A stretch of 31,196 nucleotides of DNA from Mesaphorura yosii (taxonomy: Eukaryota > Arthropoda > Collembola > Poduromorpha > Tullbergiidae), in assembly GCA_009869945.1 (NCBI GenBank), contig WIXG01000627.1:1-31196 (forward strand), written 5' to 3'. Under the pieces are notes generated by a model that saw nothing but the letters and a program-made list of their open reading frames with translations, was not told the origin of the DNA and made no database searches. The translations under genes were made by a program, and so were the position numbers. Below, piece by piece: positions 9,640-19,859 of the stretch (positions are counted from its first letter, which is position 1; each line of letters opens with the position of its first letter).

Positions 9640-10275
9640 GTTGATGCTGATTGAATTCAGTCTCTTGTTACGATCTATTTGAAAAAGTGAACGATATAAT
9701 TCTACTTTCATACTAACCAACAAACAAATTGCAGTGAGAAATATATAGCTCCTTCATCATCATGAATCGTTGTACGTACTTCACTTCACTTATCTATAAA
9801 CACACGTTGGCATTCCCTTATCACTTTAAAGTATTTCTTTGACGGATTTGATAAGCGAAAACAATATTGAAATGCATTAAAAATTGCGTCGGCTTGCTAA
9901 TCCCGAGTGCATAACTTGGACTTTGATGATATTCCGAATCTCAGTTCGCCAGTTGAGTTTCAGTCGATTTATGAGGATGCTCCGGCGTTATAAACAAGCT
10001 TCATGGTGAGTATCCTTACCCCAATCTTATATGGAAAAGAATTTCAAGTTGGACTACGATAAACGTGCAACTCTAAAGGTTTCAGATACATGTATAGGCA
10101 CTCTGCCGTGTGGTTATTAATATAGAGTTTCTGAGTTCGTAGGAGTTGGTAATGGGTCAACACTGGCAAATACATGCATTTTATGTATGAGTTAGGTTAG
10201 GTAAGGTAATAGGGAATACCTAGCAACCTCGTCTATTTTAACCTATGAAACCCAATCGATTAGCTTTTGGATGTA
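9640..10275. other. Spacer upstream of the foldback element
   Basis: No coding sequence recognised. A TTATAAA-like motif (9989-9995) followed by a strong donor-like GTGAGT at about 10015 could mark a non-coding first exon. A matching acceptor (tacacag) lies just before the PKS start at about 11602, but nothing proves the link. Confidence 0.35.
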
Positions 10276-10280
10276 TCATA

Positions 10281-10405
10281 TTGTCATTTTATCAACTTGT
10301 CAATTTGCCATTTTGTCAAGTTGCCAATTTGTCCCTCACAGTGTACCAAATTGCCAATTTCACAAAATGACAAATTGTTAAATTGACAAGTTGATGAAGT
10401 GACAA
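10281..10405. repeat. Foldback (inverted-repeat) element
   Basis: Two arms of about 55-60 bases, at roughly 10281-10333 and 10346-10405, are imperfect reverse complements separated by about a dozen bases. The outer part pairs almost perfectly (ATCAACTTGTCAATTT against its complement) and the inner part pairs with a small internal length difference. Within each arm the motif TTGTCAATTTG/TTGCCAATTTG recurs, so the arms are also internally repetitive. It could be a MITE-like or foldback element or a cruciform-forming repeat. No open reading frame is associated. Confidence 0.7.
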
Positions 10406-10506
10406 ATTTATAAACTGTAAAACTCGGGATTGTTATTAGGGAAAGCAGGAAGGCATATTGTTTTTGAGTTTTTGTAGTTGAAGGTTTGAAATTTTCATGT
10501 CTCGAA

Positions 10507-10606
10507 TCGACCCGAAAACAACTTTTTTTACACGTTTCAGGCAAAAATAAGACTTTTTTGTTTTTCTGGGACTTAGAATTTTTTTGAAAATCTCGTGCCC
10601 ACCTAA
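10507..10606 (+). repeat. Dispersed repeat, copy upstream of the PKS
   Basis: This stretch aligns to 19860-19932 in the same orientation. Shared blocks are the CGACCCGAAAACAACTTTTT-like start, TTTTTCTGGGACTT, and ATCTYGTGCC near the end. The upstream copy has about 30 extra bases between the first two blocks. The source element is unknown. Confidence 0.55.
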
Positions 10607-11509
10607 AGAAGAACCCCGACTCCAGTAGAGATTGCATAACCCCCGCCATTTTGTTTCTGTGCAGGCCCACGAAAGTCGTTCGACTGCAAGAAGGACCCAA
10701 ACCGCTGTGGGATGACGTAGCAGATCACCCAGGAGCGTACTTCGGATCATAGCAAAGATGTTCATATCGACCACCGGCTATTAGCGCCATGTAGAGCTCA
10801 AGATTTTGGTTCTCCAGTGGAATCGCGAACTTCACGCCGAATTCAAGCATAATGGGGGTGTGAGGCTCATATAATTGGAACTGGTGTCTGATCTCTTCCA
10901 TGTCTTCCGTTGCCCCGTGGCTGCCTCACTCAAATTGGAACATAATCTGAAAAGTTCCCAAAACGAGGAGAATGGTTGACTGCCATCAAATGAGGTCAAC
11001 AGGTCATGGGACCACAGCGGGCGTTGAGTCCCGATTTCCTTGAGCATCAAACACCGAATCTCACAATCTCGGATGTGCCAGTGTCGACGGATTCTAATCC
11101 AGCCGTGTCAGAGGTATCAACTTCCGCTGGGCCAACTTCAGCGGTTGGTTGCGACTTTTTGCAACTTTATACCAGCTGAGGAGGGTGGCAAAAAACCACC
11201 TTTTGCCAAGGGCATGGCATCAGGGCGTTTCCTGAATTTTGCCATTCCGCCTACGTGCTCAAGGCGATCAAGTCGAGACTCGAAACCAAACCTTGTTTTC
11301 AAACCTAAGCAGTTACAGACTTCCACCTGCGTGTAGACACAAAGAACAATAATGTCTGTTGTCTGACTCTGGCTGGGCAATAAAATTATATTGCCTCACT
11401 TTATGATGTGGAGGAATCGAACTCATCAATTACCAACGTATAAAACATATCTATACACATACGCATCATGGCTACGTGATGGTTACATATAAAACGTGAT
11501 AACAATACG
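10607..11509. other. Spacer before the PKS promoter
   Basis: No recognised gene. A short plus-strand frame from the ATG at 11006 to 11179 (57 codons, rich in Ser/Thr/Pro/Val, e.g. VPVSTDSNPAVSEVSTS) looks more protein-like than its surroundings, and similar short pieces continue in other frames to about 11310. It may be a decayed exon. I assign no function. Confidence 0.3.
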
Positions 11510-11515
11510 TCTGGA

Positions 11516-11550
11516 TATATAAACTCTGTTGAGCCATCCGGAGATTCATT
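11516..11550 (+). promoter_or_regulatory. Core promoter of the PKS gene (TATA box plus initiator)
   Basis: TATATAAA lies at 11516-11523. An arthropod initiator-like TCATT lies at 11546-11550, with its A at 11548, 32 bases downstream of the TATA start, which is canonical RNA polymerase II spacing. This would give a 62-base 5' UTR before the ATG at 11610. Confidence 0.6.
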
Positions 11551-11609
11551 TATTCAATTGCACTTGCATTCTGCAAGTCTTGTGGAAAAAAGTAATACAC
11601 AGATTCGAG

Positions 11610-14600
11610 ATGGTTTCAAACCTTAATCCCGACGCCATCGCTATTGTGGGCATGAGTTGCCGCTTCGCTGGAGCCAACAATACGGACGAATTTTGGCAAC
11701 TGCTTGCTGATGGGCGTGATACTGTGGACAAGCTTCCGGCTGAGCGCCCAAATACAACCAAAGGCGGGCATCTGAAAAGTGGATCATCTGTAGAAGGAGG
11801 ATTTTTAAAATGTCCCGTGGATCTGTTTGATTCCAGATTCTTTGAGATTTCTCCACGTGAAGCGGAATTTATGGACCCGCAACAGCGACTATTATTGGAA
11901 GTGATTTGGGAAGCATTGGAGCATGCAGGCATCCCTCCTGGCGCCTTGCGTGCAACCGACACGGGCTCTTTTCTTGGAATTTGGCAACAAGACTATGACA
12001 AATTCATTGCACAGACACCCCACTGCAGCTCAACTTCTGGTTCTGCTGCTGGATTCAAGTTTAGTAACTCTGAGACACATTATCGCTTGCTTGGAAACAC
12101 GTTCAGTGGTACGGGAGCCCGCATCGCCCACTTCCTCGGGCTTCATGGTCCTAGCTTGGCAGTGGAGTCTGGCTGCTCGTCGTCACTTGCAGCATTGCAA
12201 ATGGCTTGTGAAGCATTGCGCCGTGGTGAAATTTCACTGGCAATTTCAAGCGGAGTAAATCTTGTCCTCCAAGCGAACGAGCCTGAACGCGTGACCGTAG
12301 TATCTCCAGCTGCGTTGTCTCCACGCTACCGCTGCCGTGCATTTGACTCCAGTGCTGATGGCTATGTGCGTTCGGAAGGAGTTGGAACTGTGATTCTTAA
12401 ACGGGTGGGTGACGCAGTTCAAGATGGTGACAATATTCTGGCAGTAGTACGTGGCTGGGCAATGAACCACGATGGCGCTGGAACGAAATTTGGTAGACCA
12501 AACGGCATGGCACAGGAAGCGGTAGTCCGAGCAGCGTTGAAGCATGCTGGCGTAAGTGCACAACAAGTGTCGTACGTCGAAGCGCACGGGACAGGGACAC
12601 GCGTCGGGGATCCGACAGAGCTAGCAGCTCTCCGTCGTGTGTACAGTGAAGGTCGTCGGTCAAGCGGACAGAAGTCCGCCCTCTATCTTGGCTCAGTCAA
12701 GACAAACATTGGACACACTGAGTCTGCAGCTGGGATTGCTGGGCTAATCAAGACAGTACTGGCGATGCAGCATGGACAGATTCCAGCGCATTTGCACCTG
12801 AACCAGATGAGCAAACAAATGCAGGCTGACTTGGAGGCGATTCCGGCAATTATCCCGTCTCAGCTCACTCAATGGCCGGCCTCAGGCGAGGCCTGCACCC
12901 GGCGCTTGGCTGGAGTAAATTGTTTCAGCATAACGGGAATGAACATCCACATCTTGCTGGAGGAGGCTCCTGGAAATCCAAGAACGCCTATGCACGCTGC
13001 TGCAGCGGAGAATTCCCATCAAGCTTCGCTCATTTCACTGTCGGCCAAGTCTGAAGCGTCACTGAAGACCCTCGCCGGGGCGTTCACCGAGTACCTGACA
13101 GCCAATCCCGCGACGAGCCTTCAGGATTTGGCTTACACTACAAACGTATGCCGTGCGCACAACTTTCCTCATCGAATCGCCGTGGTAGCGTCGGACCTGC
13201 AGGGGCTAGTGACAAAATTGAAAAGCCAGAGCGCATCCGCAGCTCGTGCATCCCTGACCAAACCCAGAATCGGTTTCTTGTTCACGGGCCAAGGGAGTCA
13301 GTACATTGGCATGGGCCAAGGCCTGCTCCGAACATCACCACCCTTTGCAGCAGCCTTCCGCCAGTGCAACGAGTTGTTTGCGACTTGGCTCGGGATTGGA
13401 CTCGACGTCGTCTTGTGGGACAAGGCCCGGTCTTGCTTACACGACACATTGCTCTGCCAGCCGGCCATTTTCTGCCTCCAGATTTGCCTGTTTCGACATT
13501 GGACCGCTCTCGGCGTATGGCCAGACTTAGTACTCGGGCACAGTGTTGGAGAATTTGCCGCTGCCGTCGCGGCAGGAGTTTTGAATTTGGACGAAGCATT
13601 TGAACTGATTGTGGAAAGGGCTCGCCTGGTAGCCACTCTGCCCGCCGACCTCAGCGGCATGCTTGTAGTGCACTGCAACAAGGAGAAGGTGGTACAGCTT
13701 TTAACTTCCTCTTCCGACCTGGATGTGGCAGCAATCAACTCACCAAACGAGGTCGTCCTATCCGGAAGTAAATCTGGGATTGCTCAACTTGAGCAGAGTT
13801 GTGCCAGCGCTGGAATTAAGAGTCAGAGGCTCTCAATCACACATGCATATCATTCCCGGGCCATGGACCCCATTCTCACTGAATTCGAACAAGTTGTACG
13901 TCAAGTAACTCAATCACGTCGGTCTGGTGTCAATCTGAATGGTAGGAGCGCCGCTGCCATGAATTGTGAGTACATCTCGGCAACAAAGTCACGGAAGATG
14001 AGCATGGAGGAGCTGTTGGACTCGGCGTACTGGGTGGATCACTTGCGACATACCGTGAATTACTCCGATGCGATTAAGCTGGTGATTGACTCTACAAACC
14101 TTCCCACTGCCGCCGCGGTTCGTCCATCAATTCTTCTTGAAATTGGCCCACAGCAGACGTTGCTTGCTTTGACTTTGTCCAACCTCCCACCAGCAGCAGA
14201 AACAAAAAATCTTGTGCTTTGTTCTTCTCTACGCCAACGTCGAAGCTCCGATTGGGACGTTGTCCTGGAAACGGCTGGGATTCTCTACTGTAATGGAGTG
14301 GATCTGAATTGGAGGTCAATGCACCAACATGGCAAGGATGACAGAAAGCAAATGTTGCCGTCTGCTCCATTCTACCAATTTGACCGCCAACGGTATTGGC
14401 TGGAATCACGGCGAGATGACGAGCAGCAGGAACAGAATGAAAATAACACAGTTTTAAGTTTTGTGCCTGTCCCTGGGCATCCTGTCTTCGGCCGCAGGGT
14501 CCCCTGCGCACTACCACAGTTCACCCTGTATAACCAGGCCATCTCAACTACAGCAGTCCCATTCCTTGCAGACCATGTCGTCGGTGGGCGAGTCATTCTT

Positions 14601-17600
14601 CCTGGAGCCATGTACGTAGAGGCAGCGTTGGCATTGCGTAGGAAACGACTCGGAGTAGGAGGAGGAGGTCCGGAATCAATTTACAATGTTTCCATAAAAG
14701 CAGCCCTTGATGTTGGCGGGAGCTTGCCAGTGCATTTGCAAACGCTCGTCGTCCCTCAAGAGTCCAATAACGCCCAAGACGGCAGGGATTTTGAAATCAG
14801 CTTTCACAGGCTGATGCACGAACCAGACAATTGGAAACTACATGCAACGGTAACGTTCTCAGCAACCCAGGATGCCGACGACAAGCAAAAGCCATCCCCA
14901 TTGAATATTGAATTGGTCAAGGCAACGCTGTCGAAGCAGGGCGGATCAAGAAGTACAACACGAGTGTACGAATCGTTGGCAGCCACTGGGCTTCAATTTG
15001 GTGCCAACTTCAAGAGCATTAAGTCCGTTTGGGCGGCCAACACGGACGATGCAGAGATTTTGGCAATAATTCCAGTTCCGGCTTCCTGGCTCAACGATGG
15101 GACCACCACCTCTTACGTGTGTCACCCGATTCTCATTGATGCCATGCTCCAAACATTTGTACTGGGCCAGGTACTAGGCAAGAGGAACAGCAACGAAAAC
15201 AAAGAGAGAGATGGGGGGAAACCGCTCTGGCTCCCAGTCGCCATCCGGAAATTCACATGGTTCGGTGGTCTCCAGCATGTGGCGGCGCCAGGGGAGGAGT
15301 TGTGCGTACATCACCATGGAGACATTGCCACGCTATACGACGGGAATGGACAACCCCTCGCCACAATTCAGGGAGTGGGGCTTATCCGGGTATGTGTCGA
15401 CGATCTGGCACGCGCCCTGGATGTGTCCGCGGTCACAGAAAACCAAATCCCTGACTTTTACGAAGAAAAATGGACGCTTATGCGGGGTGGCCAGCCAGCC
15501 CAACATCAGATCACCGAGCGGGTCAAGCTGGGTCCCGGCCTCGCGACACGCATTGCCTTGAACGCAGTGCAACAGGACTTGTCTCAACTGTCCATCGCAT
15601 GGCGGCAAACTAATTTACTGTGCGTGTTTCATATTCTGAGCTGCATTCAGGAATGCAACTGGACCTGGCCTGCCACTGGCTCAATGCTTTCTCCTGATCT
15701 GTGGGCAGATTGCCGCGTCCAGCAGTTGTGCAAGACACGAATCCATTTGGGTTTCATCGGAGTGCTTATCCAAGAGGGCTACCTCCTCCAATGCGAAGAA
15801 GCCCAATCGATGTACAGAGTGCTGCGACCACTGCCCATCCTGGCCAAATGCCAGGCACAGATTCGAGCTCTACGAGCACAACTTCCACGGCTGACTTCTC
15901 TCGACCCACGGTTTTACGAGTTTTGCTTGCACTGCACCGAAAACCTGCTGCCCATGTTGCAAGGTCGTAAAACAGCACAAGAAGTTTTGTTCCCGCCTGT
16001 CAACGAGTCTTGTGAGGTGCAGGTGGTGGGCGTCAGCCGGTTCTACCAAGAGAGCAAGTGGTGCACGATGCAGTCCGACATGGCGTTGGCAACTTTCAAA
16101 GACTTGGTCACCGAAATCTTGCCCGAGAACCCCTCAGGCCTCGATAGAAGCAAGCAAATCAAGGAAGAGGGGCCAAGGAAGATTCTGCGTATTCTTGAAG
16201 TGGGTGCAGGAACAGGAGACGCGTCAGGCAGACTCATCAACTATTTACTTGAGGCTGGAGGTGAATTTGAGTACAGTTTCACAGACATCTCTCAACAGTT
16301 TCTGGACGAAGCGCGAGAAAAATTTGCCAATGTAAAAGAACAAATGCGCTTTGGAATTTTCAATGCTGAGCTGGATCCCCTGACTCAAGGATACTGCCCG
16401 CATCAGTACGACTTGGTTCTCGCATTCCACGTACTGCATGCGACTGCAAGTTTGGAGACGACACTACACAATCTACATATGCTTCTACGACCGAATGGAA
16501 TTCTACTCGCAATGGAAATGTTTCGACCAGATGCTTTTTTGAACGTGACTTTTGCATTGTTAGATAGTTGGTGGCGTTGCGACGATGGTTTCCGCATCAC
16601 CACGCCCATTGTTTCTCCGCAGGAGTGGACGCGGTTGCTCGAGCAAACTGGATTTACTCATGTCGAGACGATTCAAGCTCACGAGTCAGCTGGTTTGATC
16701 TTGGCTAGGCGGGCAGGATCAGTTGTGGCACAAACCAATGCAACAATAACTACACCAAGATCAACGCCACACAAAAAGACATGGATTCTATTTAGTGACC
16801 AACAATCTTCGTCCACGTTGAACCACCGACTCGGTTCACGAATGCAGGTCGCACTGGATCGGGACGTAATCCAGATCACAGCAGGAGTAGTGGGTCGAGG
16901 TGTGGCGCAGAAGAGCCCAAATGAGTACGAAATCAGGTTCACGGACACGGAGGAGTTTCGGCAACTATTCAGCTCAATATTGTCAACATCAGCATCGCTG
17001 CAGGTCGAGGGTTTTTTGTACAACTGTGCCGGAGGAGCAGGGGAGGAAGACGCGCAAATTACAGAGGCGGATCAACGGCGCACGCTCAGTGGATTGGTTC
17101 ACTTACTGCAGAATCTGACTCGTCCTGAATGGAACTTTCCCCAATTCAAGCCAAAGATTGTTGTACTGACGAGAGGAGCGGTAACAGCAGCGATGGAGAG
17201 CCATGATTCCAGCCCACGCAATGCAACAGTCTGGGGTGCCTTCCGTTCCTTCATCAACGAGGCTCGTGAGTTTGAACACTGTCGAGTTGTTGACCTAGAT
17301 CCAGATCAACAACAAGAAGATGACAATTCTGAGGTGGATCAAGTCTGTTCAGAGCTTTGGAAGATGGACGCGGACAAATTTGTGGCAATAAGAGCCGGAA
17401 AGAAGTACGTGCAAAGATTGTCACGCATAGACGAAGGTCAAGCCCATCCGGTGCTGAGCCTCCCAATCGACACTGAACAGTACAAATTTGACAATCCAGC
17501 TTCCGGATCGATCTCTGACATTGCTATAAGTTCTGGGACGACTCGGAGCTTCACATCAAATCCAAGGGGACACATGGTCAAAATTGCGGTCCGCGCTGTC

Positions 17601-19694
17601 GGGCTCAACTTTCGTGATTTGCTCTGCATCCTAAAATCAGATGCATTCGTGCAACAGTTTCAAGAGTTGTCGATGGACGTGGACGTTGGCGTGGACGTCT
17701 CGGGTGTGGTGTTGGCTGTTGGTGAAGCAGTGACACGTTTCAAGCCAGGCGACGCTGTAATGGGTTTCTGTGGGGCTGGAGGTGGAATAAGTTCGCATGC
17801 ATCTGTACATGAAACGTGTGTGATGAAGAAGCCGGACCAAATCACTTTCCCAAGCGCAGCATCCCTGCCTTGCATTTTTTTAACCAGCCACGTTTGCCTG
17901 TTGAACCTGGCCAAGCTCAATGGTCAAGATCGGGTCCTGATTCATGTCGCGACGGGAGGAGTGGGTCTGTCAGCCATTCAGATAGCAAAGCGTGTCGGTG
18001 CTCAAATCTACGCAACGGCGGGAACAAAATGGAAGCGAGCCTACCTTCGACACCACTTGGGCTTGCAACACGTGTACAACTCACGGACTCTTGACTATGG
18101 ACCCGCCATTCTACGCGATACGAATGGTATGGGGGTCACTGTTGTGCTCAACTCACTGACCAGTCCTGGATTCAAGGAGACTACACTTTCTTGTTGTGCG
18201 CGAGGTGCTACATGGCTTGAAATTGCAGTCATGAACATTTGGGGCTCGGAAGAGGTCGCAAAACAGCAACAGCGACCCGATGTCAAGTATCATGTATTTA
18301 ATCTTACCTCAACTGAACCGACTTTCATGCAAGTGATACAGGAAGCATCTCGAGTGTTGCAGGCTCAATTTGAGGACGCGACATACAAACCGCTGCCGTG
18401 TACTGTGTTTGCATTGGAGCGGCTCTGCGATGCGTTTAATTTCTTCCAGCAAACAAAGCACATTGGAAAAGTGGTTGTCAAGATGCCGAGGACCATCGTC
18501 TTGGATGCTGGTCTTAAACCATCACCTGCACTGAACCAGCACCTGGTCCTGAAACATGAGTTCTTCAATGCGGAGTCCGCCTACTTGATTACCGGTGCAT
18601 ATGGTGGATTGGGGTTGGAGATAGTAAAATGGATGAGCCGAGTCGGAGCCAAACACTTGGTCTTAGTTGGGACAAGTCCACCTAGCCTACACGCGACGCA
18701 AACACTGGACGAGATTAGCAAAATGAGTGGTTGTGAGTTGATGAGGGAGCAGGCCAACGTTGGAGACTATGCACAGTGTCGGAAACTGCTGGATGTCATC
18801 GCGGGTACGCGTGCGCCTCTGCGAGGCATTTTTCACGCGGCGGGTGTGTTAGCCGACGGTCTGCTCCAGAACCAGACGTGGGACAAATTCCGGCTCGTGT
18901 TCCAGCCAAAAGTGTTTGGTGCATGGTGGCTACACAAGCTTACTCTCGACTACGACCTTGAGTTTTTCACCATGTTTTCATCAGTCGCCGCCCTGCTTGG
19001 TCCAATGGGTCAGAGTGGATATGCTGCAGCCTGTCGATTCCAGGACAGCCTTGCTCACTACCGCGTGAGTCGCGGACTGCCCGCAGCCTCCATCAATTGG
19101 GGTGTTTGGGGACAGGTTGGCTCGGCGGCCTTTCTGGGACCGAAAGGATTCTCTGGCATTCACGCGTTTACACCAGCCTCTGGCATTCGCGCACTCGAAG
19201 AATTCATGTTGCGCAATTACACGCAAGCATGTGTGGCCCGCGTGCCTGAATGGAGCACAGTGCAACATGATTTGAACCTTGGCGCTCTGTTGGAGGACCT
19301 CGTAAGTGATGGCTCTCGCGACGGAGGGAACGGCGCAGCCCCGTCGATGGCCCAGTTGAAGCAGGCTATGATTGCAGAAATTCTCGATTGTCCTCCGACC
19401 GTGGCTCTGAAGCAGGGTAAAGTGCAAATTTATCTGGATTTTGTTTTACGAGAAACACTCAGGTTGGCTCCAACCTTCAAGATTGACTTGGATCAGAATC
19501 TGAATGAACTTGGCATCGACTCACTGATGTTGGTCATGATTCGTAATCGTGCTCAAGAAATTTTCGACTCAATGGACAACAATGAGCCTTGCAAGAAAGG
19601 ACTGAGTCTGTCGGTACTCGACATGCAAGACAATAGCACCTTACGTCATCTAAGCACCTACGTTACCAATTTGCTTACAAATAATGGTTCTTAA
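11610..19694 (+). CDS. Highly reducing type I polyketide synthase (KS-AT-DH-cMT-psiKR-ER-KR-ACP)
   Basis: A single uninterrupted frame of 2694 residues. The ATG at 11610 is chosen because the frame upstream has only a TTG, the ATG has G at -3 and +4, and a TATA/Inr lies just upstream. Domains: KS with Cys189 (GCSSSL), His326 (EAHGTGT) and His369 (NIGHTE); AT with Ser645 (GHSVGE) and HAYHS, which suggests malonyl-CoA; DH with His989 (DHVVGGRVILP) and Asp1177 (HPILIDAMLQ); C-methyltransferase with SAM motif EVGAGTG at 1530-1536; a structural KR region at about 1720-1900; ER with HVATGGVG at 2112-2119; KR with TGAYGGLG from 2328, Ser2458 and Tyr2471; ACP with Ser2638 (GIDSL). No thioesterase or reductase follows. 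It should build a reduced, alpha-methylated polyketide or fatty-acid-like chain iteratively and need a separate release step. Domain order matches fungal reducing PKSs and some bacterial modules. Horizontal origin is inferred. Confidence 0.97.
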   Translation: MVSNLNPDAIAIVGMSCRFAGANNTDEFWQLLADGRDTVDKLPAERPNTTKGGHLKSGSSVEGGFLKCPVDLFDSRFFEISPREAEFMDPQQRLLLEVIWEALEHAGIPPGALRATDTGSFLGIWQQDYDKFIAQTPHCSSTSGSAAGFKFSNSETHYRLLGNTFSGTGARIAHFLGLHGPSLAVESGCSSSLAALQMACEALRRGEISLAISSGVNLVLQANEPERVTVVSPAALSPRYRCRAFDSSADGYVRSEGVGTVILKRVGDAVQDGDNILAVVRGWAMNHDGAGTKFGRPNGMAQEAVVRAALKHAGVSAQQVSYVEAHGTGTRVGDPTELAALRRVYSEGRRSSGQKSALYLGSVKTNIGHTESAAGIAGLIKTVLAMQHGQIPAHLHLNQMSKQMQADLEAIPAIIPSQLTQWPASGEACTRRLAGVNCFSITGMNIHILLEEAPGNPRTPMHAAAAENSHQASLISLSAKSEASLKTLAGAFTEYLTANPATSLQDLAYTTNVCRAHNFPHRIAVVASDLQGLVTKLKSQSASAARASLTKPRIGFLFTGQGSQYIGMGQGLLRTSPPFAAAFRQCNELFATWLGIGLDVVLWDKARSCLHDTLLCQPAIFCLQICLFRHWTALGVWPDLVLGHSVGEFAAAVAAGVLNLDEAFELIVERARLVATLPADLSGMLVVHCNKEKVVQLLTSSSDLDVAAINSPNEVVLSGSKSGIAQLEQSCASAGIKSQRLSITHAYHSRAMDPILTEFEQVVRQVTQSRRSGVNLNGRSAAAMNCEYISATKSRKMSMEELLDSAYWVDHLRHTVNYSDAIKLVIDSTNLPTAAAVRPSILLEIGPQQTLLALTLSNLPPAAETKNLVLCSSLRQRRSSDWDVVLETAGILYCNGVDLNWRSMHQHGKDDRKQMLPSAPFYQFDRQRYWLESRRDDEQQEQNENNTVLSFVPVPGHPVFGRRVPCALPQFTLYNQAISTTAVPFLADHVVGGRVILPGAMYVEAALALRRKRLGVGGGGPESIYNVSIKAALDVGGSLPVHLQTLVVPQESNNAQDGRDFEISFHRLMHEPDNWKLHATVTFSATQDADDKQKPSPLNIELVKATLSKQGGSRSTTRVYESLAATGLQFGANFKSIKSVWAANTDDAEILAIIPVPASWLNDGTTTSYVCHPILIDAMLQTFVLGQVLGKRNSNENKERDGGKPLWLPVAIRKFTWFGGLQHVAAPGEELCVHHHGDIATLYDGNGQPLATIQGVGLIRVCVDDLARALDVSAVTENQIPDFYEEKWTLMRGGQPAQHQITERVKLGPGLATRIALNAVQQDLSQLSIAWRQTNLLCVFHILSCIQECNWTWPATGSMLSPDLWADCRVQQLCKTRIHLGFIGVLIQEGYLLQCEEAQSMYRVLRPLPILAKCQAQIRALRAQLPRLTSLDPRFYEFCLHCTENLLPMLQGRKTAQEVLFPPVNESCEVQVVGVSRFYQESKWCTMQSDMALATFKDLVTEILPENPSGLDRSKQIKEEGPRKILRILEVGAGTGDASGRLINYLLEAGGEFEYSFTDISQQFLDEAREKFANVKEQMRFGIFNAELDPLTQGYCPHQYDLVLAFHVLHATASLETTLHNLHMLLRPNGILLAMEMFRPDAFLNVTFALLDSWWRCDDGFRITTPIVSPQEWTRLLEQTGFTHVETIQAHESAGLILARRAGSVVAQTNATITTPRSTPHKKTWILFSDQQSSSTLNHRLGSRMQVALDRDVIQITAGVVGRGVAQKSPNEYEIRFTDTEEFRQLFSSILSTSASLQVEGFLYNCAGGAGEEDAQITEADQRRTLSGLVHLLQNLTRPEWNFPQFKPKIVVLTRGAVTAAMESHDSSPRNATVWGAFRSFINEAREFEHCRVVDLDPDQQQEDDNSEVDQVCSELWKMDADKFVAIRAGKKYVQRLSRIDEGQAHPVLSLPIDTEQYKFDNPASGSISDIAISSGTTRSFTSNPRGHMVKIAVRAVGLNFRDLLCILKSDAFVQQFQELSMDVDVGVDVSGVVLAVGEAVTRFKPGDAVMGFCGAGGGISSHASVHETCVMKKPDQITFPSAASLPCIFLTSHVCLLNLAKLNGQDRVLIHVATGGVGLSAIQIAKRVGAQIYATAGTKWKRAYLRHHLGLQHVYNSRTLDYGPAILRDTNGMGVTVVLNSLTSPGFKETTLSCCARGATWLEIAVMNIWGSEEVAKQQQRPDVKYHVFNLTSTEPTFMQVIQEASRVLQAQFEDATYKPLPCTVFALERLCDAFNFFQQTKHIGKVVVKMPRTIVLDAGLKPSPALNQHLVLKHEFFNAESAYLITGAYGGLGLEIVKWMSRVGAKHLVLVGTSPPSLHATQTLDEISKMSGCELMREQANVGDYAQCRKLLDVIAGTRAPLRGIFHAAGVLADGLLQNQTWDKFRLVFQPKVFGAWWLHKLTLDYDLEFFTMFSSVAALLGPMGQSGYAAACRFQDSLAHYRVSRGLPAASINWGVWGQVGSAAFLGPKGFSGIHAFTPASGIRALEEFMLRNYTQACVARVPEWSTVQHDLNLGALLEDLVSDGSRDGGNGAAPSMAQLKQAMIAEILDCPPTVALKQGKVQIYLDFVLRETLRLAPTFKIDLDQNLNELGIDSLMLVMIRNRAQEIFDSMDNNEPCKKGLSLSVLDMQDNSTLRHLSTYVTNLLTNNGS

Positions 19695-19859
19695 CTCAAT
19701 TCGTCATAGACCTGAATAACACAAGCATGAGCTTTGTATTTGTGCGTTTAGTGCACTTCTTTAATTAACCAGTCGCTGCATGGAATCTATCTGCTAATAA
19801 CAAAGGACAATCTTCATGACCCCCCTCTCCGATGCTATTAACATTAGATTTTTTGTTTC

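Noticed and set aside
10190..10205. TTAGGTTAGG-like bases resembling arthropod telomere repeats
   Set aside because: Only two imperfect units, well within chance.
11529..11609. 27-codon upstream extension of the PKS frame
   Set aside because: It starts with TTG and lies across the predicted transcription start; the first ATG at 11610 begins just before the KS domain.
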